Below, one piece after another: positions 26,181 through 38,310 of a DNA stretch of 64,000 nucleotides; the stretch's first letter is position 1; every line of letters starts with the position of its first letter. The stretch lies in NCBI GenBank assembly GCA_951812925.1, contig OX638369.1:28880392-28944391 (forward strand). Reading direction: 5' to 3'. A program made the position numbers and the translations under genes. The DNA comes from Calliopum simillimum. Its lineage: Eukaryota; Arthropoda; Insecta; Diptera; Lauxaniidae. Below the pieces are notes generated by a model. It searched no databases. It saw only the letters and a program-made list of their open reading frames with translations, and was not told where the DNA came from.

Positions 26181-26313
26181 TACTAAATTTAGATCTAAAT
26201 TGGATGATAAAAAAATAAATGCTTTAATTTTCCTAAAATCATATTTTAATAATAATAAAACTGATTAAAAGAAAAGTTAATTCTTTCAAGTCCAAGACTT
26301 CTTAAAACTTTGA

Positions 26314-26784
26314 TCACACTATATATTTATAGAAAAATGAAATGGTGTCCGTATGTAGCTTATGAAGCTATGAATATGAAAGTTGATGAACTTACGCATA
26401 ATGTATATATCTACCATTCACCATGCAAAACTTGGGGGATATTGGGTGTAGGAGAATTGCATCCACTTTTCAAAAATACACAAAATGCTATATTTCTTCA
26501 TATATTGCAGATATCGTTATAAAACTTAGAACATAAATGAATATTCTTCCTACCATTTACTTTGAAAACTTGGGCGGGGAGGTAAGAAGGGGCAGTTGCA
26601 CCCTTCATACAAAAAATATATAAAATGCTATATCTCTGTCCCTATGGGAGCTATGATTACAAAAGTGAATACATGGATGTTTAAAAACCTTGGTGATTGG
26701 AAGCGAGGGACGATGGAGATGGATGGAACTTCATACGTAAAGGCATCGGGAATGGGCGAGCGAAGTCGCAACCAGGCCAGCTAG
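26314..26784 (+). mobile_element. Candidate non-autonomous Helitron nested in the hAT element
   Basis: The left end starts TC (TCACACTATATATTTATAG), a common Helitron 5' form. The right end is GGCCAGCTAG, with the diagnostic CTAG 3' terminus. A short hairpin GCGA-GCGAAG-TCGC ends 11 bases before CTAG, the usual place for the Helitron terminator. The copy sits between A (26313) and T (26785), the expected insertion site. The 471 bp body has no Rep/helicase. The 3' end is better supported than the 5' end. Confidence 0.5.
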
Positions 26785-27158
26785 TTTTATATAATTAAAT
26801 ATGTATGATATTTTATTTATGTATTTAACTGAGCATATAATGATGCAATTTATTTGTTTTTGAAGTAAATTAGTATTTATGATTTTTTTTTTATTAAAAA
26901 AGGCGTGAGTTGCTTAATAAAATGTACCCGTTTTAAGAAATTGTTCTTTAAAATTTTTGACACTTTTTAAACAAAATATCTTTGTAGGGGTGTAGTAGGA
27001 GCATATAAGACAAAATATTAGGAATTTTCAATACTAAATTCTGCTATATTTAGAAAGAAAAAAAATCCCGAATCCCGAAAAATCCCGGGATCCCGGTTTT
27101 CAAATTTCTGATCCCGAAAATCCCGGGATCGCAAAAAGTCCAAAAATTGGAATCCCTA

Positions 27159-28664
27159 CACCTGACACATGGAAGCTGTTTTGTTCATTTTTTCACGGCA
27201 TAGTCTGTTGCTATGCTTAAAAAACAAATCAATCAATGAATCATTTGCATCTAAATGAAAAATTAAGACGCAGTCATACGAGTATTGTAAGAAAGATGCT
27301 GAATAAGTACAATAGTTATAAGTTTCAGTTGAATTTATCAGAAAATGCCACAAATATTTTACACTCACTGAATGTGAAAAATCTAAGTGACACATACATC
27401 ATGCACTGAGTCATACCATGTAAATTGAATGAGGTAATCAATAGTGTGCATTATTCCAGCAAACTAAAGAAAGCTCAATAATTTTGTATGATTTTTGAAT
27501 AAAAGAATATAAATTTTATAAAATTTACATAAATCATAAACAAAATGTATGCAAATTTCAGTAACCAATAAAAACTACAGAATATTTAACTTAAAAATAA
27601 AAATGAATTTTTGTTTAAAATGTTTGATCATGCGAGCGGAATATACATTTACTCAAGCGTTTTGAAATTTTAATTTAAATCAAATACTTCTATGCTAAAA
27701 CGGGCAGAATTTTAAATAATAATCATATCGTATGCTCATATATGTGAATATTTATATTGTTATCGATTCGTTTTCAATAATCAATATCAATTCAACACAT
27801 TTATGCGTTAAATTGAAAAATTAAAATAAATAGCGTGTAAAAATGATAGTTTGAATGAGAAAGTGTTAAATTTCACAAGCAGATTGATGTTCTCTAATGG
27901 TTTGTGATTTCGTAATTTGAAATTTTTATTTTATTTTCATATGAAACTCTCCATTTTGTGGCCACGAAATTAATTAAAAGCGTAATTTTAGCATAATTGC
28001 AAATTTATTAAATTGTTTTTCATTTTTTTTTTTGATTTTCTCTTATTTTATGCTGTTAAATGGCATGAAATCATTTCAATACGAGTAATTAGAATTTTCT
28101 GTCTGATGGATTTTATTTTCCATAAAAATGTAGGTAATATGTAGGTCCTATAAAAAAATTCTTCTGGCGTAAAAAAATTCAATTAAAATGTTGAAAAATC
28201 TAATTGAAAGAATTAGTTTAATATTTTTTTTTTTACTATAGTAATGCATGGTTACGTGTGAATCATTAGAAGTTATTAATTGAATGATAATTGCGCAGTT
28301 ATTAACTTTTCAAAATTATTTTATGATTATTCAATTTGAAATTGAGTTGTGATGCGGAAAATTTAGAAAAGTTTGACTTTTTATAAAAGTTAAAATTAAA
28401 TTATTTATCATAACAATAGTTTCATTTACATTTTAAACTCTAGTTTAAGTTCTGAAGATGTCGATTAGTCTTTAGATGAGATATACCTATACGCAGTATG
28501 GTCTTGTTTCTCGATTTGTCGTAGTTTCTGAAAAATGTGCTAAATATTTGTAAAGTGAAAACACTGTCGGGAAAGAGCATGAAGTACTAAAACTGTTACT
28601 ATCAGTAAAAGAATGTATTGTGAATTATACTTCAAAAACAAGTTTATGATGTATAAGCTCAATA
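27159..28664. other. AT-rich noncoding stretch
   Basis: No gene, repeat array or mobile element was recognised. The base composition is strongly A/T-rich throughout. Confidence 0.5.
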
Positions 28665-28912
28665 CCGTCGGGTTAAAACTACAGCTAGACATCTACATGT
28701 ACTGAAATTTTGAGTTAAGTATACAAAAACATGAAAAAAAAAACGGATCTTTGCCGGTTTTTTGATATGTAGTCCTCATCCAATTTTACATAAAGAATAA
28801 AAAGGAGAAAACTGCAAAATCCCATACAAAAAACGAAATTTAAAAAACTTAAAACGCTTTTTTCTCAAAACATGAAAAATGTAGATGTCCAGTTGAAGTT
28901 TTAACCCGACGA
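28665..28912. mobile_element. 248 bp MITE, TA target duplication
   Basis: The termini are inverted copies: GTCGGGTTAAAACT...GACATCTACAT on the left, and ATGTAGATGTC...AGTTTTAACCCGAC on the right, about 37 bp each with few mismatches. TA flanks both ends (28663-28664 and 28913-28914), the signature of Tc1/mariner-superfamily mobilisation. The interior is A-rich with no ORF. Confidence 0.75.
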
Positions 28913-29620
28913 TATACTCTACCATTTAAAAAAAAAGGAAATAAATTTATAAAAATTCTGTTGAAATCAAAACTAAACATTGAAACCAATAAAACAAATC
29001 ACCCAGCATAATAACTTGAATTAAAAAACGAACATTACAACATCTAATAAAAATTCAATAACAATAACTACGAAAATTCATTAAAGTTTAGTTAAAAAAT
29101 AAATTGATTTCATGGTTAGAAGAAATTAACTTGTGGAACAATAAAAAATTATTGTATAGTAGTTCTCAATTTCAAATTTCAAATTTCAATGCGGCATATC
29201 CGAGTACGACACACGCACAATAAATGATAAGCGTGTCATAAAAAGAAGTACTGAAGTCGGAAAAAAGTTTAAAATTTTAAGATTCCTGGATTTCTGGGTT
29301 CTTTTTCAGAAGAAAGAAGAAACATTTTTTTTTTTTTGATACTAGGAAGCTCTGGTCCCTGCTCGCTTTGCTCTTGTCACCATGTATTTTGAAATTTGTA
29401 TTCAAGACACACACCTTCAAAACTTTGTTGCTGTTTTATTCAATGCACAAACTGTATCAACACAGTGCTTTATGACATGTAACGAATATTAGTTGTTGCA
29501 GTACTTCTCAAATTGTAAAATTATAGTGCTTCTGAAACTGCGTAAAGGACGGTTTACTTTAGTCCCCCTCAAACTGTATTGCCACAGTGATTGTCAAACT
29601 GTGTCAAAGCTTCTCTCTGC
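28913..29620. other. Noncoding stretch with degenerate AAACTGT repeats
   Basis: No gene was recognised. From about 29440 to 29610 a loose repeat recurs, with CAAACTGTAT or CAAATTGTAA followed by an ACAGTG-CTT-like segment. It leads directly into the hairpin at 29621. Confidence 0.5.
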
Positions 29621-29914
29621 CGAAGAGATATATAACCAATAGACGCAAAGAAGCACTGGAGCAATTTTTTGGAGTTTGTATTAGCCGTAGACGGTAGCTT
29701 TGCCGAATTTAGAAGTTGAACGGCAGCGTAATTCAACCACAAAATCTGTATACATCTCTTTTCATCCGGAAGCGAAGGGATATAAAAAGATTTTTTGGTT
29801 GAATTACGCTGCTGTTCAACTTGTAAATTCGTCAAAGCTACCGTCTATGGCTAATACAAACTCCAAAAAATTGCTCCAGTGCTTCTTTGCGTCTCATGGT
29901 TATATATCTCTTCG
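29621..29914. repeat. Long near-perfect hairpin (~130 bp arms, short loop)
   Basis: The left arm (29621-~29755) and right arm (~29785-29914) are inverted copies with roughly nine in ten positions matching by eye. Outermost are CGAAGAGATATATAACC and GGTTATATATCTCTTCG. Within are AAAGAAGCACTGGAGCAATT, GACGGTAGCTTTG and GCGTAATTCAACCA, with their complements. The central loop is about 40 bases. Frames in both orientations (29569-29835 minus, 29700-30002 plus) give similar peptides only because the DNA is palindromic. It could be a foldback transposon or a hairpin-RNA locus. Confidence 0.8.
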
Positions 29915-32384
29915 CTCCATTTTCAAATGGTCATATATTTTTAAGGAGGAATCATACAAGATACAAGGTACATACTTAGCTTATTTTGAAGACCATGAAT
30001 AGTTCTGAGTGATACATTTACTTAGTAGAGAAGGCCAAAACAATTTCGTGCGTCCTCTATACAACTTCAAAAATCGTATTTTTGAACTTTTAAATTAGAA
30101 TGTATCTAAAACCATACGTAGTATTTAGATCAATTTCGTGACTGGATTCAGATTAAGCACCGACAAAAAAATCAAAAATTACTACATATTTTGGTTTGCT
30201 GTTTTTTTTTTTTGTTCAAATGTACCTTTTTTCGACCTCATTTAGCTGGAATAAGAAGCCATGAACCATTTTATTAGGCATTTTCATGAAACTTTTTTTT
30301 TTTATTAAGGATAGATGTAAACAAAAGTTTGCTAAGTTGGTTAGAAAAAAAAAAGGAGAGATAAAAACAGTTCACACGGCTCCAGAATTGGAGATTATGG
30401 TGCTACGTGAGTTTCTTTGACCCCAGAGACTGCAATGAAGCTACATGTTATATTAGCAGTGTGAGTGCAATATCATGATGTAGAAGTAGCTACGCAGATC
30501 CTTTTTTTCCCTAACGAATTTTCGAAAATTTTGATTAGCTGTCTTCAGTATACCATATCCCAGACGTGACCATAATTAAGGATCTGTTTGATCTGTGGAA
30601 GTTTAAAGACACCATCATTTTTGTAACTGATTTTTTATATCTGGCTTTGATAGAAAGACAGTTGTTTAATTTCCGGATTGCGCTTATAAATCCAAGCTTT
30701 GTTGTTAGATCAACCATGTTCGAATCTGTTTAGAAAATATTGAGCAAAACGTACTCGAGCTTCTTGGTTTTCTCAATTAAATTTCATTGAACCCAACATA
30801 AAGATTTCTTCGTGTACAGCAGAACATTGTGCAATATTTAAGACACAGCCATGGTATTTAGCCCCTAATCATTTCTTGTGCCTTTTGTGCATATTAGTCA
30901 CATTTTTCTCATATCTCAAAGATTTTGGCTGACAATCTTGCAGCTTCTCCTCTACTATGGTTTCGATTACTGCCTCAGTGTCTACTTCAGTGACAAATGC
31001 TTGTTACAGTGAGTGACTTAAAGACTGTTTTAACATAAATATGATGAGAACTATAGCTATAGTCAAAGCACAACAATGAAAAAATAATCATTTTTACATT
31101 TGCTAATATTTTTGCTATAACTCTCAACATGTTCACACAAAAAACAATATAATGGAAACTTTAATATTTTTAAAGGGCATAAATTGATAAGAACGAACAC
31201 TGCTGAAGTATTTGTATGAGCAGTCAAAATCATAGGAAAGGAATTATAAATTTTTTATTTATTTATAGAACAGAATTTTATAGCAACAAAATTATGAATT
31301 CAATAGTTGAAGGTCATGATTAAGTTATAGTTTTTTTTTTTGGTTAATTAATATTTCCCAAACGCCCTTATTTTAATTAGTCTCAGCACCATTGCTCAAG
31401 TCGTCACTATGTTGAATGTGTTGCTTATGTAAGTACATAGGAAAACGCACATGTGCCCAAGTTCTCGCCAAGCATGTGTCAAACTATGACCGTTGCGTCA
31501 TTTATCAAATTGACCCGTTTTGTTGTATAGGGTATGGCGTGGTACTCTATGGTGACGATGATGACAACGGGCCAACGGACCGTCCATTCTGACTGTTAAT
31601 TTTGTAGATCTGTATCGTTGTCGTGTCATTTTAAGTTGAAGGTTACGTTATGTTGTTTCTGATTTTTCCACCATAGCGACAGAATGGTTAATGTAAAATT
31701 GCATGAAATGTTGCACATTCTTTTTTTTATGAATTTATGATCATTTTGTAGTTTTTGCTTAAAAAATTAAATGAATACATGCAGCAGTTTTTCCTTCGTT
31801 TTGTTATGGAATTGGCACCCTATAACCAGAACGAATTGTTGCTGTTGATTTTGACAACCAGATAACTTGGGGTGTGTATATGGCACATATTTATTATGTT
31901 CGTTTTTTTGCATCCATCTGTCTGTCTGTCTGGTTGCATATTTGATGGACAGCAACTCAGACTAGTCATATATCAATTTAATTATGAGTTGACGTTCATG
32001 TTGAGTGAAGCAAATAAAAACACTGCAATTATTTTTGCTGCATAACTGCATGAATGCTTGAAGAACAACGCTTGCAGGAATGGGTTGCGTACGAAGGAGG
32101 AGTATATGTTTCAAAAGAATAGTAGTTTTTCTTAAAAGGATGGAGCGTGGTTATTCAGTATGAGCTCTCAGTTAAACTTGATTTAGAAAAAAATTTGATT
32201 TAGTAGTTAGGTAGCTCACAACTGATCGTTATGTTGTGGTTTTATAAGAAAACTGTGTTTTAAAAATTTTTTATTTTTTTTTTTTTTGCCTGCGATTTAT
32301 GAGTTTAACTTTTTTTTTTTAATGTTTTCAAAGGAACTCCAGTTTCTCCAGTTTTGCAGCTAGTTTATACTTAGCCCTTCAAGC
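29915..32384. other. AT-rich noncoding stretch
   Basis: No gene was recognised. The minus frame at 30535-30717 has no known motif. A (GT/CT)-rich short tract TCTGTCTGTCTG occurs near 31918. A more complex, less AT-rich patch lies at about 31400-31660 without a credible frame. Confidence 0.5.
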
Positions 32385-33300
32385 AAAAGTTAAGCGATCG
32401 ACGAATTGTCTGAACCTTATGGGAGGACAGGGGAGTTGGGACAGAGGAATATTAGATAATCGACAAAGTGGTTTGATTTTAATAGAAACATAGGTGATCT
32501 GGGCCACGAAAAAACAAGGATGAGGAAGAGTTAAGCTATCGACCAATGATCTGAACTTTTACGAAAGTACAGGCGAGTTGGCACGGATTGATTTTAGATA
32601 GTCGGCGAAAGATCTGATTTCTAATAGAAACAAGAGCAGTCAGAGGCAGAAAAAAACTAGGGTGATGAAAAGTTAAGTGATCGGCGAATGGTCTGAAACT
32701 TACCGGGTTGGGACAAAAGAATATTAGACAATCGTAGAATAGGTCTGATTTCTAATAGAGACAAGGTGATTTGGCAGAAGAGGAAATTAGGATGTGGAAA
32801 ACTTCAGCGATCGAAAAATGGTCTGAACCTTAGAGAAGACACTTGAGTTGGGACATAGGAATATTAGACAGTCGATGAAAAAGTCTGATTTCTACTATAA
32901 TCAAGTTCAAGCTGGGAAAAAAAGGAAACAAGGATGATAAAAAAGAGCAAAATTTAAGCGGTTGACGAATGGTCTGAACCTTAACTAGAGGACAGAAGGG
33001 CTTGTAAAGAAGTATATAGGAAAATTGACAAGTAGGTCTGATTTCTAATAGAGGCATGGTTGCTCTGGGATAAGAGGAAACTAAGATAAGAAAAAGTTTA
33101 GTAACCGATGAAGAAGGTGACTCTTAACAAAAAGACAGGCGAAATTTGATGGAGCAATATTAGTTAGTCGACGAAAGGTCTGATTTCTAATAATGTCAAG
33201 AGCGATATAGGACAGGAGTACCTATATGGCGTTCGACGAAAATGTCTAAACACCCTAATGGAAGGCTAAGCGAGTATCCTCGATGATGAAAATATCCGAT
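32385..33300. repeat. Seven-unit tandem repeat, ~130-151 bp period
   Basis: Each unit carries the landmark GCGATCGACGAATGGTCTGA or a variant followed by ACCTTA. Downstream comes GACAGG-GAGTTGGGACA, GAATATTAGACAATCGA and GTCTGATTTCTAATAGA. Taking TGAAC or its equivalent as the anchor, units lie at about 32411, 32552, 32694, 32824, 32975, 33116 and 33246, giving spacings of 141, 142, 130, 151, 141 and 130. The last two units are most diverged. No unit-length ORF is kept. The unit is too complex to be a simple repeat and matches no family I recognise. Confidence 0.85.
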
Positions 33301-34849
33301 CACTAACGAAATGAAAGTTAGGTTGTTGTTTAATGAACGTTTTCAAAAGGTCGAAACTAGAAAGCCCATAAAAATTTTTAAAATAAAAGAAAAAAAAAAA
33401 AAAATCTGGTAATTTTTTATTCTACAACAAAATCAAAATCTGGAAAACTTTTTAAAAAAAATTTCTTTGAAATTTTTTTACAAAAAAAAAAAAAAATCAT
33501 TAATTTTTTTTATAAAAAAACTTTAAATTTTTTTACAATAAAATTCTTAAATCCTTAAAAATGTTTTTTATACAAAAATTAATTAAAATTTTTTTACAAT
33601 TAAATTCTACATAATTTAAAAACAAAAAATTTCTCCAAAACTTTAATTCAAATTTGTCTTTCCAACAAATATCATAAAGAATTTACAACTTACCGTTCGC
33701 ATTAATTTTATTTCAGTTCATTAAGAGAAAATGAATTCCAAGCCACAAAAATGAAAAAAAAAAAAATAAACTCAAATAAATATAAAAATTATTTAAAGCC
33801 ACATACATAGCTACAATTAAGCGCCCAAATAAACGGGTTCAATAAATTCAGCTCAAAGCTGATCCAAACAGAAATTCGGAAAAATATGTCAAGAGTAGTA
33901 ATACATGCCATACAGCAACAACAACAAAAACAACAATAAACAAGACCACAACAAGAATGAAAAATAACAACAAAAACAACAACAAAAAAGCATAACAATA
34001 AAAATCCAAAAAACAACAACAATTTATATGCGTTAAAAGTTTTTTTTAACTGTTATATTTAATTTCATCTTTTTTTTTTTGTTATCATCATCATCATCAT
34101 TTATTTCCCTTTTTTTATAAAAAAAATAATAATTTTTTTCTTTGCTTTTGTTGTTTACTTAAAAGGTGTGGCCCCAAAAAAGTTAATTATTATTTTACAA
34201 ATACAAACACACGTGCATAAAAGACTTCTCTCACACACACAGTAACACATGTGTGTTTCATTCTTAATGCGCTACACAACACGGGTTCATGCATGAAGCA
34301 TAAAATTATTTGTTGTTGGTTTTCCCTTTGTATTTTCATTTATGAGAAATGTGTAAATTTTTTTCATTTATTTTTTTTTTTTTTCGTTTTCTTTAAAGTA
34401 TTTTGCTGAAAAAAAAAAAAAACATAAAAAAATAAAACAAAAATTCGTTAATGCCGCTTGAAAATTTTCCTCACGAAATTTTAATATATTTATGCTTTGA
34501 GCTACTGCAGCGTCTGGAATTTAACCCATTTTCTTGCCAGCTGTGATACTTATAACTATAATTTAAAGCAGTTAAGTAGAATGTTCTTGTTGTTGTTGTA
34601 AATAGACAGTAAAGTAAAGACTGTTAAGCATTGTGAAGTAGAGTACAATAGAGTTTTTGTCGTAATTTTGATTTTTATTCCGAAAGTTTATTCATCATAA
34701 GCTTTTTTTCCAAAAAATACCTTTGTAAAACCTATTTCCACCATAGCGTGCATTTTTAGTTATATTGACGGATTATAGGAACGCCTCTTTCACATTTTTT
34801 TCTCACAAGAAAGAGTACTGGAGTTCAAAAATAAACGAAAAATTTTTTA
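33301..34849. other. AT-rich noncoding stretch with simple repeats
   Basis: No gene was recognised. Poly-A and poly-T runs dominate 33380-33640, CAA repeats fill about 33911-34022, and an ATC run lies at 34085-34101. The minus frame at 33789-34022 is a Cys/Leu/Phe-rich artefact of the CAA repeat. Confidence 0.55.
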
Positions 34850-37075
34850 TAAAAAATTTCTTGCGAAAAAAGTTCTGTTGAGAATTCTGAATAGCGCTCG
34901 AAGAGTTCTACAGAAAATATTTGCACCACTTTTCCATACTATTCGTACATTTCATTTTAATCAAATATTTAGAAAAGTTTAGTTTTTTGTAACCAAAAAA
35001 AAAAAGAAAAAAATTATCGTAGAAGAGTTCTGATGGGAGTTTTTGTTAGCACTCAAAGAGTTATAAAGCATATCAGAGAGACATTTTTCCAATATATGCT
35101 TAGTTTTCATGTTAATGGCTAAATAAGCTTCCATCGCACAATGTGAGATTTTTCCTATCTAGGACGTCAAAATTCAATTATAGCCGTAGTTTTAAAAATA
35201 TTGAGTTGAAATTTTGTATATCTGCTTTAATTCTTTATATGCAGAGATTTGATTCAGAGATGAAAAAAATCGGACAAAATCTACTTGCACCTCCCATACA
35301 AATGTGCCTTTTTTTGTAAAGAAAAATTTAAAAAAATTGGTTGTAATGAAGATATCAACTTGAAAATTTGTATTTACCATTTCTGTGGTAACTGAATACT
35401 AGGTACTGTCATAAAATGGGAGTGATAGAATACATGATTTTTTTTATGATTTCAGTGCAATTGTTGATTATAATACTCCAGTTATTGTAAAAAAAGTAGT
35501 CTTTGGGCAAAAAATGGGCAAGATTTTATTTTTTAAGTCTATTCTATGAGTATGTAGGGGAGATGTGTGTACCTTGGTCCGCTTTTCAGTTTTTTCAGTG
35601 TGCTGGATTTTCCAAAAAAGTTTCTTTAGTTTTTTGATTAAGTTATATTTCTACAATGCTTGCAGCATCAAATGACGTGACAATGATATTTCTATGTCTT
35701 ACCATTGGGTAGAAATATTACTTTTTCCGTTGCAATCTCAAACGGTCCAAGGTACACCATGCAAGTGTACCTTGGACTATTAAAAATAAAAGAGAATACA
35801 TTGTATTTTGGTAATAAATTATGAAAGAACCATTTATTATGTAATCAAAAGTAACATTTTTTTCAATAAAAAAAAAAAAAATTAATCATAAACAAAAATT
35901 ATAACACAAAAAAGTGCATTTAGTAAAAAACAATTAATTAAACAAAAATGGTGCAAATAAATACATTAATCGCGTAAATAATAATAATAATATTATATTG
36001 AGAGGCGATTATGGTTTCCTGGTTGCCCGTCGAAAAAGGCTCGCTGCTCAATAAGCTAGGTCCAAGGTACACACAGACAGCATGTTTTAAAAACTGTCAA
36101 CACCTACAACACATGTTAATGAAAACACATCTTAAACACACTAAAAGCTTAAAACAATAACTAAACTTCCTTCCTGATGTTGTAAAACTGAAATATTTCA
36201 AGTAAGTTCCTCACAAAACGTTTCGTAGCTTACTCCAAAAACAAATTTTTACACACAAAAAACACTTTTTCCGTCGCTTTTTATACACGCGTACAGCTTG
36301 ACGGTCTGAAGTCTATTTATATGAGTCACCAGTATAAGTGGAAAATTTCATAGAAGAACATTATCGTACACGTGCAACTGTTGAGTGGTAACCGGCACTC
36401 GGACCGAGGTACACTCGGACCAAGGTACACACATCTCCCCTATGCTCATCCTGTATGCTTTATAAAACCCAACCACGCCCAACTTGTAAGTTATAGTCTA
36501 TGAAAGATTCAAGATTTTTGAAATTGGTCTTACCTTTTAGCTGATTATAAAATAATTTGATTAAAATACTTAAGTACAAATGTAAGGGTTGTGTATAGCA
36601 AAAATTTTTAGTGAAATTATTGATCTTTCATGCAAAAAACTTTTTACCAAAAAAAAAAAACGTTCACAACTTCAATTTGATCGCTTAAAGTTTTGTTATC
36701 GATGCAAGCTTGAAAATTTGTTTTTGCATGCTGTTCAATAGTACGTGTTTGATAGCTGTTATCATGCCAATGACATTTCTTTTAATCTCTTTTATGCTTA
36801 TTTTCGTCACAATTGGGGTCTTTTCTAACAAATTACAAAATATGATCGATTTTCAAGCACATTGTTTTTTTTTTTTCATTTTGCAACTTGGGTCCTTTTA
36901 AAAGCCTTTGAGCTATATTCAGAGCTCTAATCAGAACTGCTTTTAGATATTTTTTTTTTTTGAATGCCCGATGGTACTATGAAAACTACGAAGAACTTAG
37001 AGAATTCGTAAAGTAAGTTTCTGTGAGCTATCCAGAACTTCCATCAGAACTCTTTTTTTAGAAGAATTTTTTTTA
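34850..37075. repeat. Inverted arms enclosing MITE copy A
   Basis: Two blocks on the left (about 34868-34910 and 35010-35065) recur inverted on the right (about 36905-36945 and 37022-37062). The left has GTTCTGTTGAGAATTCTGA and AAGAGTTCTGATGGGAG; the right has TTCAGAGCTCTAATCAGAAC and CCATCAGAACTCTT. Within each side the two blocks are themselves diverged tandem copies about 120-160 bp apart. This suggests an older long-TIR element into which the 884 bp MITE inserted. The outer limits are uncertain. Confidence 0.5.
35557..36440 (+). mobile_element. 884 bp TA-flanked MITE, copy A
   Basis: Perfect 25 bp terminal inverted repeats begin GGGGAGATGTGTGTACCTTG and continue GTCCG; TA flanks both ends (35555-35556, 36441-36442). 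The motif GGTCCAAGGTACAC or its complement recurs near the left end, at about 35743-35780 (as an inverted pair), at about 36060, and twice at the right end. The interior is AT-rich with no transposase. Copy B at 43503-44391 is the same element in the opposite orientation. TA duplication suggests a Tc1/mariner/pogo-type source element. Confidence 0.9.
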
Positions 37076-37929
37076 TGAATTTTTTATTCACAACTCAGAC
37101 AAAAAAATTTCGGTTTTTGACAATTTTGGAGCCAAATTTATAAAATTCTTATCACTGCTCCCTTTACTTCCCAACATAATTTAATCGCTTTTAATAGCCA
37201 TTTTTCATTTTTCATAAAGCTTAAAAGTGCTAAGAAAGTAGTCATATTTTCTCTGGGCTTTTTTTTCTTTTTCCCTTCCATTTCTGTCATCTACTAAATT
37301 CTCCATACCCTTCTCTTCTTTCTTCATTGGCATTTTCTGTTATTTTATTGACGTTTTTGGTCTATGTTTGGCTATTAAACCTAACCTACATTATTATTTC
37401 TCCAAGTCAAGCTTCATTATCGCTTCTTTTGTCAACTATTCCAATCCACCTCCATACCTTATTTGTGCGTGATTACGCGTTTGGAAACATTTGAACGGAG
37501 GCAAAAAGCCCTCGCTTAGACTGTTGCCTACACATTTATCATGAAGCAAGCCAACTGCTTCTAAAGGGAAATCTTCATCGGCAGTCTGGGTGAAATTTCC
37601 CATGCGAGCTTTTTCGGTTTGTGATAGACATGCTGTTTGTTAGGTGAGATCAGAAACAAAAGTCTATCAACGCTTTTATTAGGCTTTATTTTCGAGTACC
37701 CACCAAACACGATCGAACAAAATCTTTAAAAAAAATGCATTAAGTCTTGAATCTTCAGAATCAGAGGCTTGTTTTGCATTTAAAACCAGTTGACACAATG
37801 TTATGCCAATATTGAATTTCAAAGCAAGCATAAGATACCGTTCTACGTAGAGTTTCGAAAAAACTGGATTCTGTATTATTTCAGAATAAGATACACTCAG
37901 ATTAATAGGTAAAGGAATTTTTCATCCCA
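37076..37929. other. Noncoding stretch
   Basis: No gene, repeat or mobile element was recognised. Confidence 0.5.
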
Positions 37930-38310
37930 TTAGTAATGAGCAAAATTAGTCTTGGTAATTTTTCGAGACCAATACCAAGACTCTGATATAACTTTAAGAC
38001 CAAGGTCAAGACTGTTATGGTCTCGGTCACGTTGATCATTATAACCAAGATTACTTTACAGTCATCTTCCAATATGAAATTTGGCATCAACAATCTTTAA
38101 AATTTTGTCAAGACCAAGATCAAGACCGAACCCAAAACTTAATGCTCAAAACCAACCCTAAGATCAGGAAATCTTCAAACATTTTTGAGGAGCATGACCA
38201 AGACCAAGATCAAAACTTAATGCTCGCAACCAAGACTCAATATTCAAAACCTAAATCAAAACCAAGACTGCTTTGGTTTTGTTATTGGTCTTGGTTGCTC
38301 TTGATTACAT
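37930..38310. repeat. Degenerate CCAAGA/TCTTGG hexamer repeat in both orientations
   Basis: Variants of CAAGACCAAGATCAAAAC fill the stretch, with TTGGTCTTGGT or TGGTCTCGGTC segments on the same strand at about 37950, 38020 and 38275-38300. Such alternation can fold into hairpins. The plus frame at 38142-38360 is a product of the repeat. Confidence 0.65.

Larger units (their letters stand above)
25350..27158. mobile_element. hAT-type DNA transposon derivative with nested insertions
   Basis: The ends are inverted copies: TAGGGATTTCAGTCCCGGGA on the left and ...GGAATCCCTA on the right. Each is followed inward by several ATCCCGGGAT/TCCCGAAAATCCCGGGAT blocks (25350-25440 and 27063-27158). Repeated ATCCCGGGAT near the termini is typical of a widespread hAT group. 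The 8 bp flanks AACCTGGC and CACCTGAC agree at six of eight positions, as expected for a decayed hAT 8 bp duplication. No hAT transposase frame is visible in the 1.8 kb interior, so this copy is non-autonomous. Two younger-looking insertions lie inside it. Confidence 0.8.

Noticed and set aside
29569..30002. Two overlapping frames on opposite strands encoding similar peptides
   Set aside because: The likeness follows from the DNA palindrome; no known domain and no reason to think either is translated.
32385..33300. CRISPR-like array
   Set aside because: Units are long, diverged and contiguous, without identical short repeats and unique spacers; the context is eukaryotic.
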